Assembly: GCA_038316335.1 (NCBI GenBank)
Contig: JBBQAM010000030.1
Span: 1 to 51,716, forward strand
DNA length: 51,716 nt
Reading direction: 5' to 3'
Origin: JALHST01 sp038316335
GTDB lineage: Bacteria; Bacteroidota; Bacteroidia; Flavobacteriales; Flavobacteriaceae
Part shown: positions 33,246-41,805 of the stretch, in pieces
Numbering within the stretch: the stretch's first letter is position 1
How the letters are laid out: each line of letters begins with the position of its first letter
The notes under the pieces: model-generated
Told to the model about the DNA's origin: nothing
The model's input: the letters and a program-made list of their open reading frames with translations, nothing else
Database searches by the model: none
Made by a program: the position numbers and the translations under genes

Positions 33246-34937
33246 ATGATAAGAACAATTTTCCTCCTATTTGTATCCATTTCCACGTGTATTTATAGTC
33301 AAGAAACATACCCGACCGATACCTTCAGATCGCCCTTGGACATTCCGTTGATCTTAGCCGGAACTTTCGGTGAACTACGCTCGAATCATTTTCACTCGGG
33401 AATCGATATTAAAACACAACAACGACAAGGACTTCCGGTATATGCCGTCGCTGACGGCAGCATCACCCGATTAAAGGTATCGCTTTGGGGTTATGGCAAA
33501 GTGCTCTACATTGCACACCCGAACGGCTATACTTCGGTGTATGGACATCTTCAAAAATTTGCGCCCGAGATCGAGGATTATATCAAGAAAATACAATACG
33601 AAAAAAAATCATATGAGGTTGAAATATTTCCCGATTTTGGGGAGCTGAAGGTGACGAAGGGACAACTTATCGCCTACACGGGCAATACAGGAGGATCTGC
33701 CGGGCCACACCTCCACTTCGAAATACGAAGTAGTGTATCTGAAAAGCCTACCAACCCATTGCTGTATGGATTTGAGATACGAGACGCAACAGACCCGATA
33801 ATCGCCAAACTATATGCCTATCCCTTATCAGAAGATGCACAGGTCAACCAAAGCAACGACAGGATCGAAATAAATTTTAAGAAGCAGAAGGATGGCACGT
33901 TCCTTGCCGACCCGGTAAAGGCCGTAGGCACCATCGGATTTGGATTTATCGGATACGACCGTCAAGATCTTGCCGCCAACAAAAACGGTCTTTACGCCGT
34001 AAATCTATTGGTGAATGGTAAAATTTATACCGACTATGATTTTGAAACATTTTCATTTCCCGAGTCCCGCTATATCAATACCCTGATCGATTATGATTTT
34101 TATGGCACAACGCATGAAATGATCCAGCAGTGTTTCAAAGTACCCGGAAATAATCTGAGCATTTATAAGGAACTGCATAATGATGGGAAAATAGTCGTCA
34201 ACGAAGGACTCGATTATTCCGTTGAATTGGTCGTCAAGGATTTTGAAGGCAATGCTACTAAAGTAACTATTCCGGTCGAAGGCATACGGGAATCACTCAA
34301 AATCGTAAAGGTTGCCACAAAAACCGACAATTACATCATTGCCAAAAAACCGAACAATTATGATTTAGGCGCCGCTAAAGTATATTTTCCTGCAAATACC
34401 TTCTATAATGATTTCTACATCGATTTGAAAAAAGGGAATGACACAGTAACCATACACAATAGCAAGATAGCCACGCACCGAAACTTTACAATAACCTTTG
34501 ATGCTTCTAACTATTCCGAGAGTGAGCGAAAGCAACTATTTATTGCACGACTTGACAATAAATTACGTCCCGACTATGCATCGACCTTTAAAAGAGGTAC
34601 TACATTTACCACACGAACTAGAGACTTGGGCACCTATATTTTGGCCAAGGATACCATTGGTCCTAAGATTTATCCTAAAAATTTTAAGGAAAAGCAATGG
34701 TTGACCAATTATCATTATCTAAGCCTTCACATTTCTGATGATCTTAGTGGTATCAATACGTACTCGGCAACATTGAACGGGGAGTGGATCCTAATGGAAT
34801 ACGAACCGAAGACCAGCACGCTCACATATAATTTTGATGACAGGATATTCGATAAAAAGCAATGTGTCCTTGAAGTTGTCGTTACTGATAATGTAGGGAA
34901 CAGTACCACGTTTCAAGCAGATTTTTACAGAAAATAG
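33246..34937 (+). CDS. Secreted M23 family metallopeptidase
   Basis: 563 residues with a signal peptide (MIRTIFLLFVSISTCIYS). The N-terminal LytM domain (residues ~30-165) has all zinc-site residues: His50 and Asp54 in H-F-H-S-G-I-D, His101 in V-Y-G-H-L, and His155/His157 in P-H-L-H-F-E. M23 enzymes cut peptide cross-bridges of peptidoglycan. The remaining ~400 residues form beta-rich Ig-like modules of unknown binding, a layout frequent in Bacteroidota. It is divergent from the zapA operon, and a division-related wall role is a reasonable but unproven idea. Confidence 0.9.
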   Translation: MIRTIFLLFVSISTCIYSQETYPTDTFRSPLDIPLILAGTFGELRSNHFHSGIDIKTQQRQGLPVYAVADGSITRLKVSLWGYGKVLYIAHPNGYTSVYGHLQKFAPEIEDYIKKIQYEKKSYEVEIFPDFGELKVTKGQLIAYTGNTGGSAGPHLHFEIRSSVSEKPTNPLLYGFEIRDATDPIIAKLYAYPLSEDAQVNQSNDRIEINFKKQKDGTFLADPVKAVGTIGFGFIGYDRQDLAANKNGLYAVNLLVNGKIYTDYDFETFSFPESRYINTLIDYDFYGTTHEMIQQCFKVPGNNLSIYKELHNDGKIVVNEGLDYSVELVVKDFEGNATKVTIPVEGIRESLKIVKVATKTDNYIIAKKPNNYDLGAAKVYFPANTFYNDFYIDLKKGNDTVTIHNSKIATHRNFTITFDASNYSESERKQLFIARLDNKLRPDYASTFKRGTTFTTRTRDLGTYILAKDTIGPKIYPKNFKEKQWLTNYHYLSLHISDDLSGINTYSATLNGEWILMEYEPKTSTLTYNFDDRIFDKKQCVLEVVVTDNVGNSTTFQADFYRK

Positions 34938-35168
34938 GAATTTCCTTTAAGCGTCGAACCGTCCTGATCCGTGGTGATTTTAAGACAACTATCAATGCAG
35001 GGAAAGAAAAAATTTTTGGGCATCGCTTGGTTGCCGACAAAGATTTTATGGTCTAAGAAAACGCAGGGACTCCTCTGTGCCCTCTCTTGGGGCATTAAAA
35101 ATCGCAAACTGCCTTTTCCTCTATGTTTTTGTGGCCTGACAAACACAAAGCGCCTAGGACATGTATTT
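34938..35168. other. Intergenic region, possibly a decayed repeat
   Basis: 231 bp without a convincing gene. Both strands stay open, but the translations look non-coding (scattered Cys/Trp, no family pattern). It contains phrases such as CTCCTCTGTGCCCTC and GATCCGTGGTGATTTT that resemble the GTGG/CTCTGTG-type intergenic repeats associated with GxxExxY genes in many bacteria; that resemblance is weak. Confidence 0.3.
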
Positions 35169-37604
35169 ATGTTATTCTCGGCCTCCGTATTGCATGCCCA
35201 AATGGCTACTTTAACAGGCGTAGTATTAGATGAAAACAACGAACCATTATCAAATGCGCACGTAATGGTAGCTGATTCTGGCACCTATACCGACCTTAAC
35301 GGCTTCTATGTACTTCAAATAATCGCCGACCGAGTCACCAATGTTACTTTTACCCATTTAGGACATAAAAATGTACGCTTGCAGAATTTGGTACTTACCA
35401 CGAATGAAACCTATGAATTCAACCCTATCTTGCGAAATGATGCCATTCAAATAGATGAAGTAACCGTCACCCCTACAGGCGAGAAAAGTGTGTCTGGAAT
35501 CCTTTCCATTTCCCCAAGATTGTTACGTACGATTCCTGGGACTAATGCGGGGGTTGAAAATATTCTTAAATTACTTCCGGGGGTAGCATCTAATAATGAA
35601 CTGAGTACGCAATTTGCTGTCCGCGGTGGCAATTACGATGAGAATCTGGTATATATCAATGAAATTGAGGTGTACCGGCCTTTTCTAATTCGGGCGGCAC
35701 AACAAGAGGGTTTAAGTTTCGTCAATAGTAATTTGGTGCAGGACGTAAAATTTTCCGCAGGAGGCTATCAGGCGAAATATGGCGATAAACTATCTTCGGT
35801 CTTGGATATCACCTATAAGAATCCCAGTAGTTTTGGCTTGCAGACCGACCTAAGCCTATTAGGTGCAAGCACTGCCCTCGAAACCATATCGAAGGACCGT
35901 AAATTTTCAAGTATTTCAGGTTTTCGCTATCGCAACAATGCACTATTGGTAAATAGTCAACAGACTAAGGCGAATTTCAAACCCGTTTTTCTCGATCTAC
36001 AAAGCTATCTTTCCTATCATTTTTCAAAAAAGTTCCTGATCGGCTTTTTAGGAACTATTTCTAAAAACACCTATCATAACGAACCCATTTCACGACAAAC
36101 GAATTTTGGGACACTTTCTGATCCACGGGCCCTGGTCGTTAATTATGAGGGGAATGAGATCAATCGCTACAATACGGCATTAGGTGCTTTAAAAGCGACC
36201 TATTTTTTAAATGATGCGGTGACCTTAAAAGTAGTTTCATCAATTTATCACACGACCGAGGAAGAACGTTCTGATGTAATCGCGGCCTATGAATTAGGTG
36301 ATATAGATACCAATTTGGGCAGCGAAACACTTGGGGATGTTATTTCTTCAAAAGGCATAGGTTCCCAGTTTAAAAGGGCAAGAAATGATTTGGATGCGCT
36401 TATCCTAAATATAGCCCATCTAGGCACTTACAAAAAGCAGGATATCATTTGGGAATGGGGCTTGAAATTTACCCATGAAAATATTCGGGATCAAATCAGG
36501 GAATCAGAATTTATTGATTCGACGGGATTCTTTGTTCGACCGCCTTTGCCCGAATATACAAATCTGCAGCCTGAAGAGGCTTTCGACGCCCCGATTGTGC
36601 CTTATACAGGGGTTAGCGCCCGCAATTTTGTGAATACGGATCGCGTCTCGGGCTATCTTCAATTCAGTGAACACACTACTTGGAATAATCAGGCGATCTA
36701 CTACAATATTGGCGTTAGATCGCAGTATTGGGCCATCAATGCTGCTGGGCTTCCGAAAGCTTCGCACATCATACTTAGTCCTCGGGTACAACTTGCCATC
36801 AAACCAAATTGGCAACGTGACATCCTCTTTCGGCTGTCAGGGGGATATTATCACCAGCCACCATTCTATAGGGAATTACGTACTAGTTCAGGGACGATCG
36901 TCCCGGATATAAAAGCACAAAGCTCAGTGCATCTTGTACTGGGCAATGAATATAGCTTTTTAGTGTGGGACCGGCCATTCACACTGATTGCATCTGGATA
37001 TTACAAGTATCTTGACCATGTGAATCAATATACCTTGGAGGACGTTCGCATTCGCTATGCCGCAGATAATAATGCAACAGCCTATGCCTATGGAGTAGAC
37101 CTTCGATTGAACGGGGCGTTCGTTCCCGGCACCGAATCATGGGTAAGCCTTGGATATCTTACGACAAAGGAAAACTATGATCATAAGGGCTATATTTCAA
37201 GGCCCACCGATCAACGTCTTAAATTGGGAATCCTATTTCAGGATTATATTCCCAATATCCCAAACGTACGCATGTACTTGAACCTAGTATATAGCACAGG
37301 TGTCCCGGGGGGTTCACCTAGTTATGCAGACCCCTATTTATTTCAAAATAGATTAAGGGATTATAAGCGGGCAGATTTGGGAATTTCCCATATTTTTGTA
37401 ACTGAGAAAAATCAGTACCCTGAAAGACATTGGCTTCATGCTTTCAGGGAATTAAATGTAGGTGTTGAGGTGTTCAATCTATTCAACAACCAAAATTCGA
37501 TAACAAACACCTGGGTACGGGATGTGGACACGAAGCAGCAATATGCCATTCCTGATTTTATGACCACCCGCATTTTGAACTTGCGCCTGAGCATGCGATT
37601 TTAA
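35169..37604 (+). CDS. TonB-dependent receptor
   Basis: About 811 residues from the ATG at 35169. This start gives MLFSASVLHAQMATLTGVVL, a very short signal; the frame is open further upstream to 34971 and an earlier start cannot be excluded. The carboxypeptidase-regulatory-like domain (T-G-V-V-L-D-E-N-N-E-P-L-S-N-A-H-V) is followed by a plug with F-A-V-R-G-G-N-Y-D-E-N-L-V-Y-I-N and G-G-Y-Q-A-K-Y-G-D-K-L-S-S-V, then a barrel ending L-R-L-S-M-R-F. It transports an unknown ligand across the outer membrane. No SusD-like gene is next to it. The next gene follows after ~30 bp on the same strand. Confidence 0.88.
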   Translation: MLFSASVLHAQMATLTGVVLDENNEPLSNAHVMVADSGTYTDLNGFYVLQIIADRVTNVTFTHLGHKNVRLQNLVLTTNETYEFNPILRNDAIQIDEVTVTPTGEKSVSGILSISPRLLRTIPGTNAGVENILKLLPGVASNNELSTQFAVRGGNYDENLVYINEIEVYRPFLIRAAQQEGLSFVNSNLVQDVKFSAGGYQAKYGDKLSSVLDITYKNPSSFGLQTDLSLLGASTALETISKDRKFSSISGFRYRNNALLVNSQQTKANFKPVFLDLQSYLSYHFSKKFLIGFLGTISKNTYHNEPISRQTNFGTLSDPRALVVNYEGNEINRYNTALGALKATYFLNDAVTLKVVSSIYHTTEEERSDVIAAYELGDIDTNLGSETLGDVISSKGIGSQFKRARNDLDALILNIAHLGTYKKQDIIWEWGLKFTHENIRDQIRESEFIDSTGFFVRPPLPEYTNLQPEEAFDAPIVPYTGVSARNFVNTDRVSGYLQFSEHTTWNNQAIYYNIGVRSQYWAINAAGLPKASHIILSPRVQLAIKPNWQRDILFRLSGGYYHQPPFYRELRTSSGTIVPDIKAQSSVHLVLGNEYSFLVWDRPFTLIASGYYKYLDHVNQYTLEDVRIRYAADNNATAYAYGVDLRLNGAFVPGTESWVSLGYLTTKENYDHKGYISRPTDQRLKLGILFQDYIPNIPNVRMYLNLVYSTGVPGGSPSYADPYLFQNRLRDYKRADLGISHIFVTEKNQYPERHWLHAFRELNVGVEVFNLFNNQNSITNTWVRDVDTKQQYAIPDFMTTRILNLRLSMRF

Positions 37605-37635
37605 GTTGGGGATCAGACAAAGAAAAAAAACTATT

Positions 37636-38316
37636 ATGATATATGGTCGAATGACTAAAGCTGTTGGTATGATCTTACTCTTTTGTTGGAGTATGACCTT
37701 GTATTCACAAAAAAATATTTATGAGAGTCCTAAATTCGATGACCTCAGCGCAAGTCATAAAACACTGGCGATTTTACCGTTCTTGACAAAACTCGACCTA
37801 AAGGATTCGATTTCAAAGGAAGAATTAAAAGTGTTGGAAGAAAGTGAAGGGGATGCCGTTCAAAATGCCTTGGAAACTTATTTTTCAAATCGGAAAAAAA
37901 AGAAAAAATTCTCGGTAGAATTCCAAAATGTCAAGAATACGAATGCCATCTTGGCAAAAAACAATATCAGCTATGAGAACATCGATATTTACACTGTAAA
38001 ACAACTGAGTGATATATTGGGCGTAGATGGCATTATCAGTGGTAATATAGATCTCAACATCTTACTTTCAAAAGGTGTTTCGACCGATTTTAGTTTTTTG
38101 GATTACTTTTCAGGAGATGCCAACTACGGCCGTATCGGAATAAAAATCAGCGATGGTGCCTCAGGGAAATTATTATGGAAATACGAAAAAGAGATCAATA
38201 AAAAATCAGGGCGAAACACCAACGACCTCATCGATCGCATGATGAAATTAGCTACTCGAAAATTCCCATATGATCGGGAACGCAAGAAGGATAAAAAGAA
38301 AAACGGCAAACCCTAG
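37636..38316 (+). CDS. Secreted protein of unknown function
   Basis: About 226 residues from the ATG at 37636. An ATG at 37651 is also possible and gives a cleaner signal peptide (MTKAVGMILLFCWSMTLYSQ). After export the chain shows K-T-L-A-I-L-P-F, a conserved-looking G-V-D-G-I-I-S-G-N-I-D block near residue 135, and D-G-A-S-G-K-L-L-W-K-Y-E near 180. This alternation recalls the CsgG/GNA1162-like lipoprotein fold, in which a peripheral domain contacts an outer-membrane system. I do not see a lipobox Cys, so the family assignment is only a guess. The tail is very Lys-rich. It follows the TonB receptor closely and may be cotranscribed. Confidence 0.7.
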   Translation: MIYGRMTKAVGMILLFCWSMTLYSQKNIYESPKFDDLSASHKTLAILPFLTKLDLKDSISKEELKVLEESEGDAVQNALETYFSNRKKKKKFSVEFQNVKNTNAILAKNNISYENIDIYTVKQLSDILGVDGIISGNIDLNILLSKGVSTDFSFLDYFSGDANYGRIGIKISDGASGKLLWKYEKEINKKSGRNTNDLIDRMMKLATRKFPYDRERKKDKKKNGKP

Positions 38317-38318
38317 GA

Positions 38319-39467
38319 TCATGTATCGATAAATTCCTTGAGCACCCTGATTACATAGTCAAGTTCTTCCTTGGTATTGTAAATCGAGAACGAAAATCGC
38401 AGGGAAGGTTTTTCGAGTTCTCGACCCGATAGAATTTCGGCGAGCACATGCGAGCCTGTATCACTTCCCGATTGGCAGGCACTCCCTTTTGAACAGGCAA
38501 TTCCCTTTATATCCAAATGAAAAAGTAACATCAAGGCCTTTTCCTGTTCAATAGGTAACCGCACATTCAGCAAGCTATACGTACTTTTTGTCATATCGCC
38601 CGAATGCCCATTGAATGCTACCCCGGGGATTTCTTTTACAAGTACGTCGATAAAGTATTGTTTTAAATCCGCTACATACGTTTTCTCGCCCTCGAGGTTG
38701 TCATAGGCGGATAAAAAGGCTTCTTCCAGTCCGACAATGTTATGAAAAGACTCGGTTCCGGCCCTAAATCCTCTTTCCTGTGCACCTCCGGAAATCATAG
38801 GCCGAAACCCATTCTTTTTTTTGATATAGGCAAAACCAACTCCTTTGGGGCCATGAAATTTATGGGCAGCGGCCGTTAGGAAATCAGCAGGGGTTTTTTG
38901 AACGTCCCACTCGTAATGTCCTATTGATTGCACGGTGTCTGAATGGAAAAGGGCATGATGTTCGTGACACATTCTGCAAATCGTATCGATATCGATTTTA
39001 TTACCGATCTCGTTGTTCACGTGCATAAGACTCACCAACTTCTTGCTATCATCAATTTTTAACAATTCTTCCAAATGTGATAGTGCAGGATTTCCAAAGG
39101 CGTCCAAGTTAACATATCGTAGTTTGATACCAGCCTCTTTTTCAAGCTCCTCCGCCGTATGGAGCACCGCATGATGCTCGATCCTCGAAGTGATAATGGT
39201 TCCCACCCCTAAATCACGCACTGCGCCCCGAAGAATCATATTGTCGGCTTCGGTACCCCCTGACGTGAAAATAATTTCAGACGGAAGCGCCTTTAAATAT
39301 TTGGCGATTGTCTTACGGGCCGTCTCAATACCTGTTTTTGCCGACCTACCATAACTGTGGGTAGAAGAAGGATTTCCATAGAAATTTGATAAGGCCTCAT
39401 GCATTTTGGCAATTACATTTTCACGAACCTGTGTGGTCGCCGCATTGTCAAGATATACCCTATTCAT
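38319..39467 (-). CDS. Cysteine desulfurase (NifS/IscS family)
   Basis: 382 residues. PLP-binding Lys203 lies in A-A-H-K-F-H-G-P-K-G, and the catalytic Cys331 in G-S-A-C-Q-S-G-S on the mobile loop. The N-terminus Y-L-D-N-A-A-T-T and the T-S-G-G-T-E-A-D-N block are standard. The enzyme takes sulfur from cysteine as a persulfide for Fe-S clusters, tRNA thiolation or cofactors. No iscU or suf genes are adjacent, so its acceptor is unknown. It is convergent with the preceding plus-strand gene with only 2 bp between the stops. Confidence 0.92.
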   Translation of the reverse strand: MNRVYLDNAATTQVRENVIAKMHEALSNFYGNPSSTHSYGRSAKTGIETARKTIAKYLKALPSEIIFTSGGTEADNMILRGAVRDLGVGTIITSRIEHHAVLHTAEELEKEAGIKLRYVNLDAFGNPALSHLEELLKIDDSKKLVSLMHVNNEIGNKIDIDTICRMCHEHHALFHSDTVQSIGHYEWDVQKTPADFLTAAAHKFHGPKGVGFAYIKKKNGFRPMISGGAQERGFRAGTESFHNIVGLEEAFLSAYDNLEGEKTYVADLKQYFIDVLVKEIPGVAFNGHSGDMTKSTYSLLNVRLPIEQEKALMLLFHLDIKGIACSKGSACQSGSDTGSHVLAEILSGRELEKPSLRFSFSIYNTKEELDYVIRVLKEFIDT

Positions 39468-39559
39468 AACATTGTAAAATCATGGTGTGATGGCCCAAAA
39501 ATAGCTGATTTTGTGTTAATTTCTGGCCAAATAAAAATAAACTTGTGGTTTAAATCGCT

Positions 39560-39567
39560 TAAATTTG
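39560..39567 (+). promoter_or_regulatory. -7 box ahead of a lipoprotein gene
   Basis: TAAATTTG, an exact match to TAnnTTTG, with 4 nt (GGCC) to the ATG at 39572. A TTG lies only 14 bp upstream, which is too close for a standard -33 element. Confidence 0.35.
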
Positions 39568-39571
39568 GGCC

Positions 39572-40072
39572 ATGAAGAGAATGTCGTATTATTTTCTTAT
39601 CTCGCTTTTGGCCGCTTGTAACGACGGTGATTTACAGATAGAAACCCTTGATTTTGATAGCATTACGAATGTACAATCCTGTGATAGCCCTATCAATACG
39701 GCGAGTACGGTTTTCTTTAAAATAAATACTACGGAGGCACTTATTCTAACACTACCCTCCGGGACGCTAAAAAATGAAGTCGATACCCTGGTAAGCTTGG
39801 TCCCCAGTCAGTCAAAGCTGGCGTACCGACTATTTTCAGAAACGGTTACCAACACCTATTTCTGCTCTGCCGTGCCGGTCACGAGTCCGACCGTCCTCGA
39901 TGAAATAATAGCCGAGGGAGGCGAAATCATCATAACCACTTCAACTACCGACAGTATTACGTATTCCCATAAAATCGAATTGAGTGGTATTTCATTGGTA
40001 ACTTCGAACGATGCGCGCATCACCGATTTGCGCATCAATGATTTTGGAACGGTGACTACCAGAGTAGAATAA
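39572..40072 (+). CDS. Lipoprotein of unknown function
   Basis: 166 residues. The lipobox is clear (S-L-L-A-A-C, Cys16), so it should be membrane-anchored outside the cytoplasm. The mature part has two further Cys (C-D-S-P-I near residue 37 and Y-F-C-S-A near 97) that could form a disulfide, and is rich in Thr/Ser and beta-type strands. Many flavobacterial genomes carry similar small lipoproteins without a named domain. It is a single gene, convergent with the Smr gene (3 bp between the stops). Confidence 0.72.
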   Translation: MKRMSYYFLISLLAACNDGDLQIETLDFDSITNVQSCDSPINTASTVFFKINTTEALILTLPSGTLKNEVDTLVSLVPSQSKLAYRLFSETVTNTYFCSAVPVTSPTVLDEIIAEGGEIIITTSTTDSITYSHKIELSGISLVTSNDARITDLRINDFGTVTTRVE

Positions 40073-40075
40073 GCG

Positions 40076-40624
40076 TCAATTGTTCTGAAGAATATATACC
40101 TCAGTGGCCCCTAGACCATAATTTTGATAGTCAGCGTCATAGTATTTTACATTCTCATAGTTTCCGAACAAATAATAGAGTTCCTCTTTTAGCACCCCTT
40201 CCCCGACACCATGAATGAATACCACTTTTTGGATCCGTTTACGTATGGCGAATTCCAATTGCCGCTTGGCGGTCTCCAATTGTAGGTTTAACATTTCATG
40301 GCTGTTGAGATTCTTGGTCGATTTTACCAAATGGTTGATATGCAGATCCACCTCCATTTTTGGGGCATTTCGTTCTTTGGGCTTTTGAGATTGCTGCTTT
40401 CTTTTTCTGGGGAGTTCCTTTTCCGATTTTATTTGGGCCGCTTCTTGTTGCGTCACACGTATAATTTGTTCTTTGGGTACTTTGATAAGTTCTGACGGAT
40501 TGAATTTGAGCAGGAAACCTTCGTCACTTTCAATGGTTATTTCAGTATCTGAAATAAAGGAGATCCTCCCCTTTACCGTATCATCGATACCCTCGACTAG
40601 ATCTCCTATCTGAAAAACTGGCAT
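40076..40624 (-). CDS. Smr domain protein
   Basis: 182 residues from the ATG at 40624. An upstream ATG at 40642 abuts a perfect TAnnTTTG box, so the shorter start fits a transcript beginning between them. The N-terminal ~60 residues are a small beta domain (Q-I-G-D-L-V-E-G and later F-L-L-K-F-N-P-S-E-L), joined by a Lys/Glu-rich linker to a C-terminal Smr domain with M-E-V-D-L-H-I-N, I-H-G-V-G-E-G-V-L-K and the Y-G-L-G-A-T-E-V end. Smr domains nick branched or mRNA-type nucleic acids in some proteins; this stand-alone form has no MutS part. Confidence 0.85.
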   Translation of the reverse strand: MPVFQIGDLVEGIDDTVKGRISFISDTEITIESDEGFLLKFNPSELIKVPKEQIIRVTQQEAAQIKSEKELPRKRKQQSQKPKERNAPKMEVDLHINHLVKSTKNLNSHEMLNLQLETAKRQLEFAIRKRIQKVVFIHGVGEGVLKEELYYLFGNYENVKYYDADYQNYGLGATEVYILQNN

Positions 40625-40642
40625 GAATATGTTTTTATTCAT

Positions 40643-40650
40643 CAAAAATA
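40643..40650 (-). promoter_or_regulatory. -7 box of the Smr gene
   Basis: TATTTTTG on the minus strand matches TAnnTTTG. It lies 18 bp upstream of the chosen ATG at 40624 and directly before an alternative ATG at 40642. Confidence 0.4.
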
Positions 40651-40808
40651 ATGGTAATTTTCGAGGATTGTTTTTAATTGTAGACTGAGTCCCAAATGCT
40701 CGAAGCATTTGGTTAGATCTACTACACAGATTATCGGGTTTCATGGTTCGGACAATTGCTGGTATGGGAGTACTTTCTACAGAATATTTCTTGGGTATCG
40801 AGAAGTAT

Positions 40809-41069
40809 ATGTTTCCTTGTTTTACCAAAAAAATTTTTGGTATCGAGTGTCCTGGCTGTGGAATGCAGCGTGCAGCCACCTTTTTATTGCAGGGAAAATT
40901 CGAGGCCGCATTTCATATGTACCCAGCGATCTATCCCCTACTCTTATTACTAAGTTTTTTATTGTTAAATAAATTCGTCGGTTTTAAGTACGCCAATTTG
41001 ACGATCAACATAATGGCAATCACGACCGTTTTGGCGATTCTAATCAACTATATCCTTAAATTTATCTAA
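40809..41069 (+). CDS. DUF2752 family membrane protein
   Basis: 86 residues from the ATG at 40809; an upstream ATG at 40743 keeps the frame open but adds residues not expected for the family. The hallmark F-G-I-E-C-P-G-C-G-M-Q-R-A (residues ~11-23), with the C-P-G-C-G-x-x-R core, is followed by two hydrophobic helices. Function is unknown; the Cys pair could bind a metal. It is followed 16 bp later by two CCC-motif membrane proteins on the same strand, a grouping that suggests one operon. Confidence 0.85.
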   Translation: MFPCFTKKIFGIECPGCGMQRAATFLLQGKFEAAFHMYPAIYPLLLLLSFLLLNKFVGFKYANLTINIMAITTVLAILINYILKFI

Positions 41070-41085
41070 CTAAACCTTTTTTATT

Positions 41086-41421
41086 ATGGAACCACGTAAA
41101 TTACCGAATGTCACCATTGCAATTGTCCTTTCCATCCTATCGTTTATCTGCTGCTGTTTTGGCGGTATTCCGGGAGCAATTTTGGCAGGAATTGCAGTAA
41201 TTCTGGTAAATAAGGATGAAAAACTCTATCACCAGGAACCTGAGGCGTATTCGAACTACAGTCAATTAAAGACTGCCAAAATTTTGGCTATAATAGGTCT
41301 GGTTATCGGAATACTCTGGTTTATGTGGACTTGGTACCAAATATCCGAAATGGGCGGATGGAATGCCTACATGGAGAAGTCCAAGGAAATAATGGAACAA
41401 TGGGGCGTTGAACAGGAATAA
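41086..41421 (+). CDS. CCC-motif membrane protein
   Basis: 111 residues. The first helix carries three adjacent cysteines (F-I-C-C-C-F-G-G-I-P-G, residues ~22-32). A short loop has N-K-D-E-K-L-Y-H-Q-E-P-E-A-Y, and a second helix follows K-T-A-K-I-L-A-I-I-G-L. This is the pattern of the small CCC-motif proteins of Bacteroidota, related to DUF4190. No function is known. The next gene is a diverged paralogue, 15 bp downstream. Confidence 0.82.
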   Translation: MEPRKLPNVTIAIVLSILSFICCCFGGIPGAILAGIAVILVNKDEKLYHQEPEAYSNYSQLKTAKILAIIGLVIGILWFMWTWYQISEMGGWNAYMEKSKEIMEQWGVEQE

Positions 41422-41436
41422 TATAAATAATCAAGT

Positions 41437-41748
41437 ATGAGCCAAGAGAAACTCCCAGGTGCAAACACAGCGTTGACCATGGGCATTTTATCAATTGTCA
41501 TTACGTTGTTCTGTTGTGGCCCATTTGGCGCCATTTTCAGTATTATCGGCATAAGCAATGCCAATAGTGCCGAAAGGATTCACCAACAGCAACCAGGTGA
41601 ATTCATTGGTTATGAGGATGCAAGAACGGGGAAAATTTTATCCTATATAGGCTTGGCGATAGCTGTTGTACTCCTAGTTTTGACAATCATTTTCTTCGGG
41701 GCTATTGCAGCGTTGATCACCTCGGGAAATTTTGATGGGGATTTTTAA
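41437..41748 (+). CDS. CCC-motif-like membrane protein (diverged paralogue)
   Basis: 103 residues with the same plan as the upstream gene: P-G-A-N-T-A-L-T-M-G-I-L-S, a helix with only two adjacent Cys (T-L-F-C-C-G-P-F-G-A), the R-I-H-Q-Q-Q-P-G-E-F loop that parallels the first paralogue, then G-K-I-L-S-Y-I-G-L-A-I. The loss of the third cysteine and its acidic end (F-D-G-D-F) set it apart. It probably arose by duplication and is the last gene of the DUF2752/CCC run. Function is unknown. Confidence 0.8.
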   Translation: MSQEKLPGANTALTMGILSIVITLFCCGPFGAIFSIIGISNANSAERIHQQQPGEFIGYEDARTGKILSYIGLAIAVVLLVLTIIFFGAIAALITSGNFDGDF

Positions 41749-41805
41749 ATTTCAAGAAGGAAGCTATATTTCCGTCAGAGTCTTTGGGATTCAGACGGAT
41801 GTATA

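Noticed and set aside
34925..35284. 119-codon open frame on the minus strand upstream of the TonB receptor
   Set aside because: It overlaps the receptor N-terminus, lacks any family pattern and has low-quality composition; treated as non-coding.
41769..41801. CCGTC ... GACGG inverted repeat between CCC-motif gene and rocD
   Set aside because: A 5-6 bp stem with a ~17-nt loop and no T tract; not a convincing terminator.
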